39,282 nt of DNA from an uncultured Spartobacteria bacterium. GTDB lineage: Bacteria > Verrucomicrobiota > Verrucomicrobiia > Chthoniobacterales > UBA6821. A program made the translations under genes and the position numbers. The stretch spans positions 1 to 39,282 of the forward strand of contig CAINEX010000140.1 of assembly GCA_903847935.1 (NCBI GenBank), written 5' to 3'. Under the pieces are notes generated by a model, which was not told the origin of the DNA, searched no databases, and saw nothing but the letters and a program-made list of their open reading frames with translations. The stretch's first letter is position 1. The number at the start of each line of letters is the position of its first letter. Below, piece by piece: positions 1-8,108 of this stretch.

Positions 1-1
1 C

Positions 2-262
2 ATCACGGCCGGATCGAATTCGAGCCTGAGCTTCACGGGTGACTATTCCGGGAGGTTCGACACGATCACTGCCGGAGCGAGTTCGAGCCTGAGCTTCACG
101 GGTAGATATTCCGGTAGTTATGGGGACAGCATCACTGCCGGAGCGAATTCGAGCCTGAGCTTCACGGGTAACCATTCCGGCTACCGCTCTGATAGCATCA
201 CTACCGGGGCAAATTCCACCCTGAGCTTCACGGGTCAGGGAACCGGTCAGTACGATCTCATT
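2..262 (+). repeat. About four in-frame tandem repeats of 63-66 bp (21-22 aa), the last one diverged
   Basis: The ATC/ATT that starts each unit lies at 2, 65, 131, 197 and 260. The core 'GGAGCGAATTCGAGCCTGAGCTTCACGGGT' is near-identical between units. Confidence 0.9.
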
Positions 263-847
263 ACTCTCGGCAACAACAATCTCCTATCGATCACCTACGC
301 ATCGCTGCTCGCAACCGACACCATCACGGGTGGATCCAATGACACACTCGTCATCCTGAACGCCGACACGATCAATGACACGGCCTTCCAGTACGACAGC
401 TTCAGCGGTGGAATCGTGTCACTCGGAGATAGTGGTGGAAGCAGCTCGATCAGCCTTGGATCGGCCGCTCAAGCCGCAGGCATCACCTCGGCCATTGCGG
501 GCAATGGCAACGACAGCCTAGATCTCTCGGCTTGGAATGCCTCTGTGCAGAATGCCGGCTTCACCCTCACGGGTGGAAGCGGTGCGGACAACTTCATCCT
601 GGGTAACGGCTCCGGCAATGCCTTCGGCAACACGGGATCGGATATCGCCACGATCAATCACTTCACCGCGAGCGACATGCTTAGTCTCCACAACGAGAAT
701 GACTACACCTTCCAGTCGGGATCCTTCGGAGCGGGTGGTGCCTATAATACAGAGCTCCTAGCAGGATCGAATGTCGTGGCCTACATCGATGACCAGAGCT
801 ACGGCCTGGCTAGCTCATCAAGTATGAGCCACGTCAACCTGCTCTAG
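2..847 (+). CDS. C-terminal part of a large tandem-repeat secreted protein (putative type I secretion substrate/adhesin), truncated by the window start
   Basis: Frame 2 is open from base 2 to the TAG at 845-847; the track's 416 start is only an internal GTG. The translation has 21-22 aa repeats (ITAGANSSLSFTGxYSGxxxDS...), then a C-terminal region (GNGNDSLDLSAW..TGGSGADNFILGNGSGN..SDIATINHFTASDMLSLHN) resembling the C-termini of RTX/T1SS substrates. Confidence 0.75.
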   Translation: MTAGSNSSLSFTGDYSGRFDTITAGASSSLSFTGRYSGSYGDSITAGANSSLSFTGNHSGYRSDSITTGANSTLSFTGQGTGQYDLITLGNNNLLSITYASLLATDTITGGSNDTLVILNADTINDTAFQYDSFSGGIVSLGDSGGSSSISLGSAAQAAGITSAIAGNGNDSLDLSAWNASVQNAGFTLTGGSGADNFILGNGSGNAFGNTGSDIATINHFTASDMLSLHNENDYTFQSGSFGAGGAYNTELLAGSNVVAYIDDQSYGLASSSSMSHVNLL

Positions 848-855
848 GGCGCTGG

Positions 856-960
856 GAGACCTGAGACCTGAGACCTGAGACCTGAGACCCGAGACCCGAG
901 ACCCGAGACCTGAGACCTGAGACCTGAGACCCGAGACCCGAGACCCGAGACCCGAGACCG
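856..960. repeat. Short tandem repeat: 15 copies of the 7-mer GAGACC(T/C), last copy GAGACCG
   Basis: Read directly. The seventh-base pattern is TTTTCCCTTTCCCCG, suggesting a higher-order unit. Confidence 0.95.
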
Positions 961-1012
961 AAAGGTCGACGCCGCGAAATCAATCGCAGTGGTGCAGAGA
1001 GAAAAATGAGAG

Positions 1013-1060
1013 GAAGTCAGGGGGCTGACTTCTGACCTCTGATTTCCGACCTCTGACTTC
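1013..1060. repeat. Perfect 8-bp hairpin (GAAGTCAG-GGGG-CTGACTTC) running into about five degenerate 7-mers (TGAC[TC]TC)
   Basis: Arms at 1013-1020 and 1025-1032. 7-mers start at 1026, 1033, 1040, 1047 and 1054. Confidence 0.85.
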
Positions 1061-1080
1061 TTCAGAATCTCCTACTCTGG

Positions 1081-1851
1081 CTAACTTCCCGCCCTCTTCC
1101 GCAGGAGAAGCTCCGTGGCTTTTCTTTGGCGTTCCGCGAATTCAGGAAGTGCCAGTGAAGAGGTGCCGGAGCGGTGGGCCACGTAGGTGTTGGTGGCGAG
1201 GGCCAGGAGGTGTCCGGCCTTCTGCAGTCTCCAGCAGAAGTCGTCGTCATCTCCAAGGAGCAGGTCGTTGAACTCCTCATCGAGGTAGCCGATCTCGTCG
1301 AAGAGTGAACGCCGAAACAAGGTGCAGAAGAAGGCAAGCATCCCTCCGACGACGATGCCGGATGGGTTCCCCGCCACGGCTGACTGCATGGCTGAGACAT
1401 CATCACGGGAGATGCCTTGGAGTTCAGCAAGCCCTGCTTGGGGGAGCTTCTCCCGGACACTGTCGTAGCCCTGCCAGTCGCGGGAGTTGGAGGTGAGGGG
1501 ACCGACGGCACCGACCTTGGGATTGGTATCAAGGATGGAGACGAGGCTCCCGAGCCAATCCTTGCCGACTTCGATGTCATTGTTGAGCAAGCAGACGTAA
1601 TCGTGATGCTTCGCGAGGTCGAGCCCCTGGTTGACCCCTTTGACCCATTTTAGGTTCTCAAGATTACGGACGAGTGTGACGTGATCCGGAAGATCCCTGG
1701 AATAGAGCTCGAGGGTTCTGTCATCGGAGGCGTTGTCGATGAGGTAGAGGTGGCACTCAGCCGCAGGAGTGTGGCGCAGGAGGCTCTCCAGGGTGTTCTC
1801 CAGCAGAGGGAACTTATTCCTCGTGACGCAGATGAGACCGGTGCGTTTCAT
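1081..1851 (-). CDS. Glycosyltransferase family 2
   Basis: 256 aa; typical GT2 N-terminus (ICVTRNKFPLLENTLESLL...LYLIDNASDD) and 'CLLNNDIEVGKDWL'. Confidence 0.88.
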   Translation of the reverse strand: MKRTGLICVTRNKFPLLENTLESLLRHTPAAECHLYLIDNASDDRTLELYSRDLPDHVTLVRNLENLKWVKGVNQGLDLAKHHDYVCLLNNDIEVGKDWLGSLVSILDTNPKVGAVGPLTSNSRDWQGYDSVREKLPQAGLAELQGISRDDVSAMQSAVAGNPSGIVVGGMLAFFCTLFRRSLFDEIGYLDEEFNDLLLGDDDDFCWRLQKAGHLLALATNTYVAHRSGTSSLALPEFAERQRKATELLLRKRAGS

Positions 1852-1886
1852 GACTGGGATGCCTTGGAAGATCTGAATCTGGGGTT

Positions 1887-3020
1887 CTAGGGCTTCGCAT
1901 AGAGGCGCATGAGTTCCTCCGTGTAGGTGGCGATATTCTCCGGATGATCGAATCCGAGGCTCCGGATTAACTCCCGGCAGCGTTCCCTGTAGGCGTCGAG
2001 ATGGAGATCGTGTTGGGCAAAGGCATGGAGGAGCACCTTCCCTCCTTCCTCCGTTTCAAAGTCGGGGTAGTAGTAGCCGTGGTCGTGCAGGAGGGGGGAG
2101 TTGTGCACCAGGGGATACCCTCCGTAGAGGATCTCGTAGTAGAGGTAGTTCTGGGGGCACTCCCACTGGTGTGAGATGACGCAGTCACCCTGGCGAGCCA
2201 TGAAGTCGTAGACGGGGAATCTCCCCTCAAAGGTGGCGACGCCGTGATTCACGATGTCGAGGCTGAGTGCGAGCTTCCTGAAGACATCCTGTTCCTTGAG
2301 GTGAAAGGTGTTGCAGACGAAGAAGGACTCGATGAAGGAGGGCTGCATCCGGTAGGCCTCCTCGCACGCAAGCATGGGGATGAGGCTGGTCTTCACCATA
2401 TTGATGTTGGGCTCGAACGAGCAGACTCTCCAGCGCTTGCGCCCCGGCTTGTAGCCGTAACTCAGATCTGCCGGGAGCGTATCGATCCCTTTTTGAAAGA
2501 GGAGCGGTGACCAGATGTGCGGGACGATGCGTACCGGTGAGCGTGTGGTGATCCCGAAGTAGTCGGTGCAGATGGATTGATGCCCGGGAATGGTCCAGAC
2601 GGCGTCGAAGGTCTTGGCCGTGGAGAGGGAGCCATTCGGTCGATCGAACATGGCGCGCTCGATGTCGATGACGTAGTCGTTGCCGACCCGCATCGCCGCA
2701 TAGCGTCCTCCTCCCTTTTTGAAACGCGCCACCCAGTCGTCAGGTAGTTGGGCACCCATCTCGATGATGACATCAAGATGCTCGGCGGCCTCAGCGAGCG
2801 GGATGATGTCGATTCCGGTCTCTCCAAGCATCAAGGTGGCACTCGGTGTGACCTCGGAGTTTGCGTTGATGAGGACTGATCTGCCCACTGCGGGTGAGTT
2901 GGCCAGAAGGCGCGCTAGGAAAACGCAGTTTTGTCCAATGCCATTTTCCCAAATGGACTGACTCCCCGCCCGGATGCCGATGGTAACGCCAACCCGAAGT
3001 TTGTGCTCCGGCATGCTCAT
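1887..3020 (-). CDS. DUF2827-like protein (paralog 2), possible GT-B-like glycan enzyme
   Basis: 377 aa; 'LRVGVTIGIRAGSQSIWENGIGQNCVFLARLLANSP..' and 'ISHQWECPQNYLYYEILYGGYPLVHNSPLL'. Clearly paralogous to the upstream gene. Confidence 0.75.
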   Translation of the reverse strand: MSMPEHKLRVGVTIGIRAGSQSIWENGIGQNCVFLARLLANSPAVGRSVLINANSEVTPSATLMLGETGIDIIPLAEAAEHLDVIIEMGAQLPDDWVARFKKGGGRYAAMRVGNDYVIDIERAMFDRPNGSLSTAKTFDAVWTIPGHQSICTDYFGITTRSPVRIVPHIWSPLLFQKGIDTLPADLSYGYKPGRKRWRVCSFEPNINMVKTSLIPMLACEEAYRMQPSFIESFFVCNTFHLKEQDVFRKLALSLDIVNHGVATFEGRFPVYDFMARQGDCVISHQWECPQNYLYYEILYGGYPLVHNSPLLHDHGYYYPDFETEEGGKVLLHAFAQHDLHLDAYRERCRELIRSLGFDHPENIATYTEELMRLYAKP

Positions 3021-4180
3021 TGGGGTGCCTGCATGACATGAGTAATCCGCTCGGTGAAAGCTCGGATATTTTCAGGATGGTCTGGCGAGAGAGTCGCTAG
3101 AAAATCCTGCGCACGCCTACGATAATCTTCCCAAAAACCAGACTCCTTCCCCCATCCCTCAACGAGTCTCTCGCCGCCCCGCGCTGCCTCGAATGCCGGA
3201 TAGTAGAATCCCATACCGGCTTTCTCCATCAGGGGCGAGTTATGAACGAGCGGATATCCTCCATGCAAGGCGTCGTAGTAGAGGTAGTTCTGCTCGTTCT
3301 CCCACTGGTGGGAGACGATGGCATCCAGTTTGTTGAGGGTCATGCAGTCAGCGAAGATTTGCCGGCTTTCGTAGCTGGCTTTGTGATCGCGCGTTAGGTC
3401 GAGATGTATCGCAAAGTTTTTGAAGGTTGCATGCTCCTTCATGTGGAAGGAGTTCATGATCATCATGGCATTGATGCTCTCCGGGTTGATGCGGTATGCG
3501 GTTTCACACGCGAGCATCGGGAGGAAGCAGTTCTTCACCACCGATATATTCGGTTCAAAGATGCCAACCCTCCATCCGCCGGATTTCTTTGTATCCCGAG
3601 CGGGATCGAATCCAAACTGGTGCCCTGCTTCTGCGAGTTGGGCGATCTGGGCATCCAGGAAGCAGGGAGACCAGAGGTGGGGCATCTCGATGACAGGGCG
3701 TCGCGTGAGCGTCCTCAACATGGGTGCACAGCTTCGGGAGTATTGGGAGAGTGTCCAAAGCTCGTGTCTGAGGTGGGGTTCCTCGAAGGTAAGGCCGCCC
3801 TCTTTGTTAAAGATAATAGTTTCTCCATTAATGGCGAAGGTGTGTCCTACTTGGAAGGTGACGATCTTGACTCCGATGGCGTGAATTCGACGGAGCCATT
3901 TGGTCTCAAGTAAGGCACCCATTTCGATGACGAAGTCGATGTCATGGGTGATTTCCCATGGCTGAACAATCGGCGTATCGATCAGGTCGAAGCGCAAGGC
4001 GCCTGGGAGGATCTTTTCTTTCCCTCCATTGATCAGGAAGACGCTCTCCACGAGCGGGCACTTCCTAAGGAGCATGATCAGGAAGGCAATGTTCTGGTTG
4101 ATTCCGTTATTCCAGATGGTGGCATTCTCCTTGGTATGGATGGAAACACCGACCTTAATTTTTCTGCCATGGAGAGCCAT
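3017..4180 (-). CDS. DUF2827-like protein (paralog 1)
   Basis: 387 aa; shares WxNGIxQN, FEPNIxxVK, LACExAYR, SHQWExxQNYLYY and GGYPLVHNSPL with the next gene. 4-bp ATGA overlap at 3017-3020. Confidence 0.75.
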   Translation of the reverse strand: MALHGRKIKVGVSIHTKENATIWNNGINQNIAFLIMLLRKCPLVESVFLINGGKEKILPGALRFDLIDTPIVQPWEITHDIDFVIEMGALLETKWLRRIHAIGVKIVTFQVGHTFAINGETIIFNKEGGLTFEEPHLRHELWTLSQYSRSCAPMLRTLTRRPVIEMPHLWSPCFLDAQIAQLAEAGHQFGFDPARDTKKSGGWRVGIFEPNISVVKNCFLPMLACETAYRINPESINAMMIMNSFHMKEHATFKNFAIHLDLTRDHKASYESRQIFADCMTLNKLDAIVSHQWENEQNYLYYDALHGGYPLVHNSPLMEKAGMGFYYPAFEAARGGERLVEGWGKESGFWEDYRRRAQDFLATLSPDHPENIRAFTERITHVMQAPQ

Positions 4181-4224
4181 CTAATTACTAAATAGAATTA
4201 CGTTCTTAAAAATTAATACACATG

Positions 4225-4257
4225 GAGTTCCTCGAATGGGAGGTAGACGAGGAACTT
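4225..4257. other. Inverted repeat, 9-bp arms (AGTTCCTCG / CGAGGAACT), 13-nt loop
   Basis: Arms at 4226-4234 and 4248-4256, between two minus-strand genes. Confidence 0.6.
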
Positions 4258-4314
4258 ATGAATCCAGAAATCCAATGCTCATTAGAAAGCTGGCTTTTCT
4301 ACACACTGGTTTTC

Positions 4315-4923
4315 CTAATCTCTAAAGCGTAATCCCCAGACATTAAGACCTCGGCTCTCTCGAGCCACAAGTGTCAGGCCACTTCTTTGCAAGAGGCGAT
4401 GCATGCCTTTTCGGGAAAGCTTTGCGTTTTCAGCAATCAGAATAACTCCTTGGACAGATTGAGGGGAGGGTGGTTGCTCGAGTTCCCTGCTCTTAAGAAA
4501 TGCAAGGGTCTGACGAAGCATTGAGAGAGAGAGTGCGATGCATCGATCCTGAGGACGGGTAAATTGACGGTAGAAATAAAATTGCCCTCCAGCATTAGGT
4601 ACTTCGCGCAGGTAAATGGAGTTCACAGCAACGACTTCGCCGCTCGCATTCCGTGCGATACACGCCACTTCGGAAATCCTTCTTTTTGCTTCTTCTTCGT
4701 TGAGAAGCGCCTGATTCAGGCTCCAGAGATTGATAATTTCCTTTGCTGTGCTTTCATTGACTTCACCATGAACGAATCGTAGGGCGTAAGAGTTCTTTGG
4801 TGGTATCTCCGATTTGGGAGCTAGGGATTCTATCTTCTTGGACTGAGTTAGATGGACTGGAGAATCTGAAGGTGAAGAAGTCTTCTCCCTTGAACCCAAT
4901 AATCTTTTAAGTTTGCTTTTCAT
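4315..4923 (-). CDS. Hypothetical protein, possibly GNAT/acyltransferase-like
   Basis: 202 aa ORF with a natural-looking coding sequence. 'EVACIARNASGEVVAVNSIYLREV..' is faintly GNAT-like; the family assignment is weak. Confidence 0.6.
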   Translation of the reverse strand: MKSKLKRLLGSREKTSSPSDSPVHLTQSKKIESLAPKSEIPPKNSYALRFVHGEVNESTAKEIINLWSLNQALLNEEEAKRRISEVACIARNASGEVVAVNSIYLREVPNAGGQFYFYRQFTRPQDRCIALSLSMLRQTLAFLKSRELEQPPSPQSVQGVILIAENAKLSRKGMHRLLQRSGLTLVARESRGLNVWGLRFRD

Positions 4924-4981
4924 TTTTAATTAGGAAGTATTCGATCATTGATTCAATCTCTTCTTTTAATAATATTAAAGG

Positions 4982-5806
4982 GTGAAGAGCATATTTTTTA
5001 ATTCCTCAATGCCTAGAAGCATGTCGACGCTTCTTCAATGCATCCTCAATCAGAATCCCTCGATCTGTGCGACTCCGACAGATCCAGTGTTGGAGTATCT
5101 CTTCGCTGCTAGGAATAATTACACAAAAACACCCGAGGTCAAAGCCATGGATAAGGAGCTAGCGCTCAAGACCTGGAGGGGATTCTGCCGGGGTGGGCTC
5201 AATGGGTACGCCGAGTCCTATACAGATCGACCTAATATTTGCATTAAGACCCGAGGGGCCACGATCCACTACCGGTGGTTTGAGTCTTTCATGGCCTACA
5301 AACCCAAGATGATCTGCATGGTTAGGGATCTGCGGAGTGTCGTGGCCTCCATGGAGAAGATACATCGAAAGAGTACTGAAAATAGCTCCGATATGGTGAA
5401 CCATGGAGAGATGAAAGGTACAAGCACCCCAAAGCGTGTCGCTATGTGGTTGAATTCCCCACCCGTTGGAATGGCTCTTGAGCGTCTCCAACAATGTATT
5501 CGTGAGGGAATTAATCGGGATATACTGATCCTGCGTGCAGAGGATCTTACAACAAATCCCGATGTGGTCATGAGGAAAGCCTATGCCTATCTGAATCTTC
5601 CCTACTACAAGCACAACTTTGATAATGTAGAACAATCAGTCAAGGAGGATGACTCTGTCTATGGCCTCACTGCAGACTTGCATACGATCCGCAACAAGGT
5701 GTCGCCATTAAAGTTTGATGCCGTCGAAGTTCTAGGTATGGACGTCTGCGACCAAATCAATAAGAACTTTTCTTGGTATCAGAAGTCTTTTGGCTATATC
5801 CAGTAA
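4982..5806 (+). CDS. Sulfotransferase family protein (PAPS-dependent)
   Basis: 274 aa; N-terminal 'FFNSSMPRSMSTLLQCIL' resembles the 5'-phosphosulfate-binding loop, and 'MVRDLRSVVASMEK' resembles the 3'-phosphate-binding motif. Confidence 0.82.
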   Translation: MKSIFFNSSMPRSMSTLLQCILNQNPSICATPTDPVLEYLFAARNNYTKTPEVKAMDKELALKTWRGFCRGGLNGYAESYTDRPNICIKTRGATIHYRWFESFMAYKPKMICMVRDLRSVVASMEKIHRKSTENSSDMVNHGEMKGTSTPKRVAMWLNSPPVGMALERLQQCIREGINRDILILRAEDLTTNPDVVMRKAYAYLNLPYYKHNFDNVEQSVKEDDSVYGLTADLHTIRNKVSPLKFDAVEVLGMDVCDQINKNFSWYQKSFGYIQ

Positions 5807-5976
5807 TACGAAGCGCTAATAGAATGGTGTTGAGGCAGGAGTATTCCGATCGACTGGAAGGGGACTTTGATGTCCCGTAGAAGTGAAATTTTCTCCGTTT
5901 TCGTTGGATGCAATGCTGCATAGAGTCCACCAATACAAACCTGTCTGGTATACGAATAGCCCTAGGAAAAATCTAA

Positions 5977-7197
5977 CTAGCGAGCATTATTTACGATGTT
6001 CGAAAGCCAAGCCAGGCGTTGCCTGAGGCACGACCCCATATCGTATTTAGCCACTACGGTTTCACGGGCTTTCTGGCGGATCTGCCGGTAGTCATCCGGT
6101 TTGTCCAAGACGTTGCTGATTGTCTGTGCCAGTTGATCGGGACGGAAGAAGTCGACCAGAAGTCCATTGATATTGTTACTGATGACCTCCTGAACGGGCG
6201 CGGTATCGGAACCGACCACCAGAGCCCCGCACGCCATGGCCTCTAGCATCGACCAAGAGAGAACAAATGGGCGGGTTAAGTAGACATGGGCATTAGTGCA
6301 CTTCAGCAACTTGACGTAGTCGCCATAAGGAAGAGATCCGACAAAGTGGACCCTTTTTTCATCCAAGGGAAACTTTTCAAGAGCCATTTTCTTGAAGGAG
6401 GAGCCCTCCGGGGCCGCCTTGCCGTAGGCTACACGATCATCTCCGGCAATCACGATATGAACGTTGGGACGCTGCTTTAGCAGGAGGTGAGCTGCCTCAA
6501 TAAACTGAGGGAAGCCTCGATACGGCTCCATGCCGCGTGTTGCGTAGGTCACGATCTCTTTGCATTCCGAAAGGTCGAGGTTCTTTTCGGGGAGAACAAG
6601 TTTCAGGCCAGGCTCTGGCTTAAAAAAATTCGTGTCGATTCCCTCGTGGGAAATGATAAGGCGCTGCCGAAGATGGGGAGGGTACTGGTCGTACTGGAAT
6701 CGCGTGGGGCAGAGTCCCCCATCCGCGCTAGCAAGCTCTGAGAGGAGGCATGCGTTTTTAATGCGGATTCTTGCTTCGTCATCCAGATTCACCGGGTCTG
6801 AGGGATCAAAATCACAGTCAGTACCATGTGAATGGTAGTACCACTCGAAATTGAGAGCTAGTGGAGTCCTTGGAAAAAGGTCTTTCATGAAGAGGGTGGT
6901 CCCCCAACCGGCATGACCAAAGATTAGGTCAGGAATAAACCCCTTCTGTTTTTCAGCCAACATGACCTCATATGCACCCTGTCCGTGTAAGATGGTATCT
7001 TCAAAAGGTCTAATGTAGTGATGGGTCTGCGGAGATGGGTCTCTCTTACGCTTGTAGATTATCTTGCGGATACCAGGCATCTCACCGCCCACAGCCGTGG
7101 TAAGAAAGCAGACCTCATGATTTGGATTCGATCCAAGGACGGCTGCAATTGAGCGTAGTTGTGAAGGAAAATTGGGATGAGCTAGCAGAATGCGCAT
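5977..7197 (-). CDS. Glycosyltransferase, GT4-like (GT-B fold)
   Basis: 406 aa; 'MRILLAHPNFPSQLRSIA', 'YATRGMEPYRGFPQFIEAAHLLLKQRPNVHIVIAGDDR', 'LLEAMACGALVVGSDTAPVQEVI'. Confidence 0.9.
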   Translation of the reverse strand: MRILLAHPNFPSQLRSIAAVLGSNPNHEVCFLTTAVGGEMPGIRKIIYKRKRDPSPQTHHYIRPFEDTILHGQGAYEVMLAEKQKGFIPDLIFGHAGWGTTLFMKDLFPRTPLALNFEWYYHSHGTDCDFDPSDPVNLDDEARIRIKNACLLSELASADGGLCPTRFQYDQYPPHLRQRLIISHEGIDTNFFKPEPGLKLVLPEKNLDLSECKEIVTYATRGMEPYRGFPQFIEAAHLLLKQRPNVHIVIAGDDRVAYGKAAPEGSSFKKMALEKFPLDEKRVHFVGSLPYGDYVKLLKCTNAHVYLTRPFVLSWSMLEAMACGALVVGSDTAPVQEVISNNINGLLVDFFRPDQLAQTISNVLDKPDDYRQIRQKARETVVAKYDMGSCLRQRLAWLSNIVNNAR

Positions 7198-7256
7198 AGA
7201 ATCAAAATCAGGGTATGAAGATATTGCAACATTGATGTTTGTACAACATTCCCTGT

Positions 7257-8108
7257 ATGAATTTGGCAGAAATAGGATATGTTCCCGATGTGAGCCAAGA
7301 TTCCTCTCCGCGCGTCGTTAAACTGGGTGACATCCTTCCAGTTTTCTCCAATTTTGATACTGTTCTCACGTCCGTAAAGTCTTACCCGCTTTGGCCTGCG
7401 CTGATAAGAGAGGCTCTTCTTGATAAAGCGATCTCGGGTATTTCCTGCGAAGATTCGGAAATCGATCTTCTCTGGGAGGAGTGGTGTTTAAAAAATGAAG
7501 TCGATCCCTCTCAGCCAAAATACGAGGGGCTCTCGGTGCCGGAGATGAGACTCGCCGCATCACGGGAGAGGAGAGTAGAGATCTTCAAGGAAAAGACTTT
7601 CTCAAAGCACCTTCCCGAATATTTTCGTGCGAGAAAGGGAGATCTAGATCGTGTCACCTTGGAAGTTGTACAGTTCCATCACCATGCTGTCGCCGAGGAA
7701 GCCCTCTTCAGATGCCGCGGCGGAGAGCAGATCCTAGAAGTAGCAGCCCATGAACTCGCCCACCGTGACGGGGGGGAACCACCCATGAAAAGGGTGGGCC
7801 CTATCGGCATTGGTCGACTGGGTGCCGGACTTGCTTCGTTAGTTACAGGCTCCCAAGCCGGGGCTATCCTTGGACCGAAAAAAGTGGGGCAATTTCATGT
7901 TGTGGTTCGAATCATAGAAATTCAGAACTCAGCACTTGAGGGGCGCACCCGACAAAGACTTCTGGAAGAGTTGCTCAATCAGTGGATTGAGCAGCAGATT
8001 TCGGCCATGACGGGTCGACCACCGAAACCTATCAAATTGCAGGAGGAGGTTGCACCAAATTCTGCAAACATACCTTTGACCAAGACGCCACCAGCACTTC
8101 TTTCATGA
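7257..8108 (+). CDS. Parvulin-like peptidyl-prolyl isomerase (T1SS-associated type)
   Basis: 'IFKEKTFSKHLPEYFRARKGDLDRVTLEVVQFHHHAVAEEALFRCRGGEQILEVAAHEL..GPIGIGRLGAGLASLV...LLEELLNQWIEQQ' matches the parvulin/SurA pattern. ATG at 7257 is preferred over the TTG at 7239. Confidence 0.75.
   Translation: MNLAEIGYVPDVSQDSSPRVVKLGDILPVFSNFDTVLTSVKSYPLWPALIREALLDKAISGISCEDSEIDLLWEEWCLKNEVDPSQPKYEGLSVPEMRLAASRERRVEIFKEKTFSKHLPEYFRARKGDLDRVTLEVVQFHHHAVAEEALFRCRGGEQILEVAAHELAHRDGGEPPMKRVGPIGIGRLGAGLASLVTGSQAGAILGPKKVGQFHVVVRIIEIQNSALEGRTRQRLLEELLNQWIEQQISAMTGRPPKPIKLQEEVAPNSANIPLTKTPPALLS

Noticed and set aside
856-960. CRISPR array
   Set aside because: Repeat unit is only 7 bp, contiguous, without spacers; no cas genes in the window.
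1062-1580. 172-aa minus-strand ORF overlapping GT2
   Set aside because: Same strand, different frame from a clear GT2 gene; Ser/Pro/Arg-rich translation typical of off-frame reading.
5868-5888. Possible terminator hairpin GGGAC-TTTGAT-GTCCC between convergent genes
   Set aside because: Only a 5-bp stem without a clear U-tract; too weak to call.
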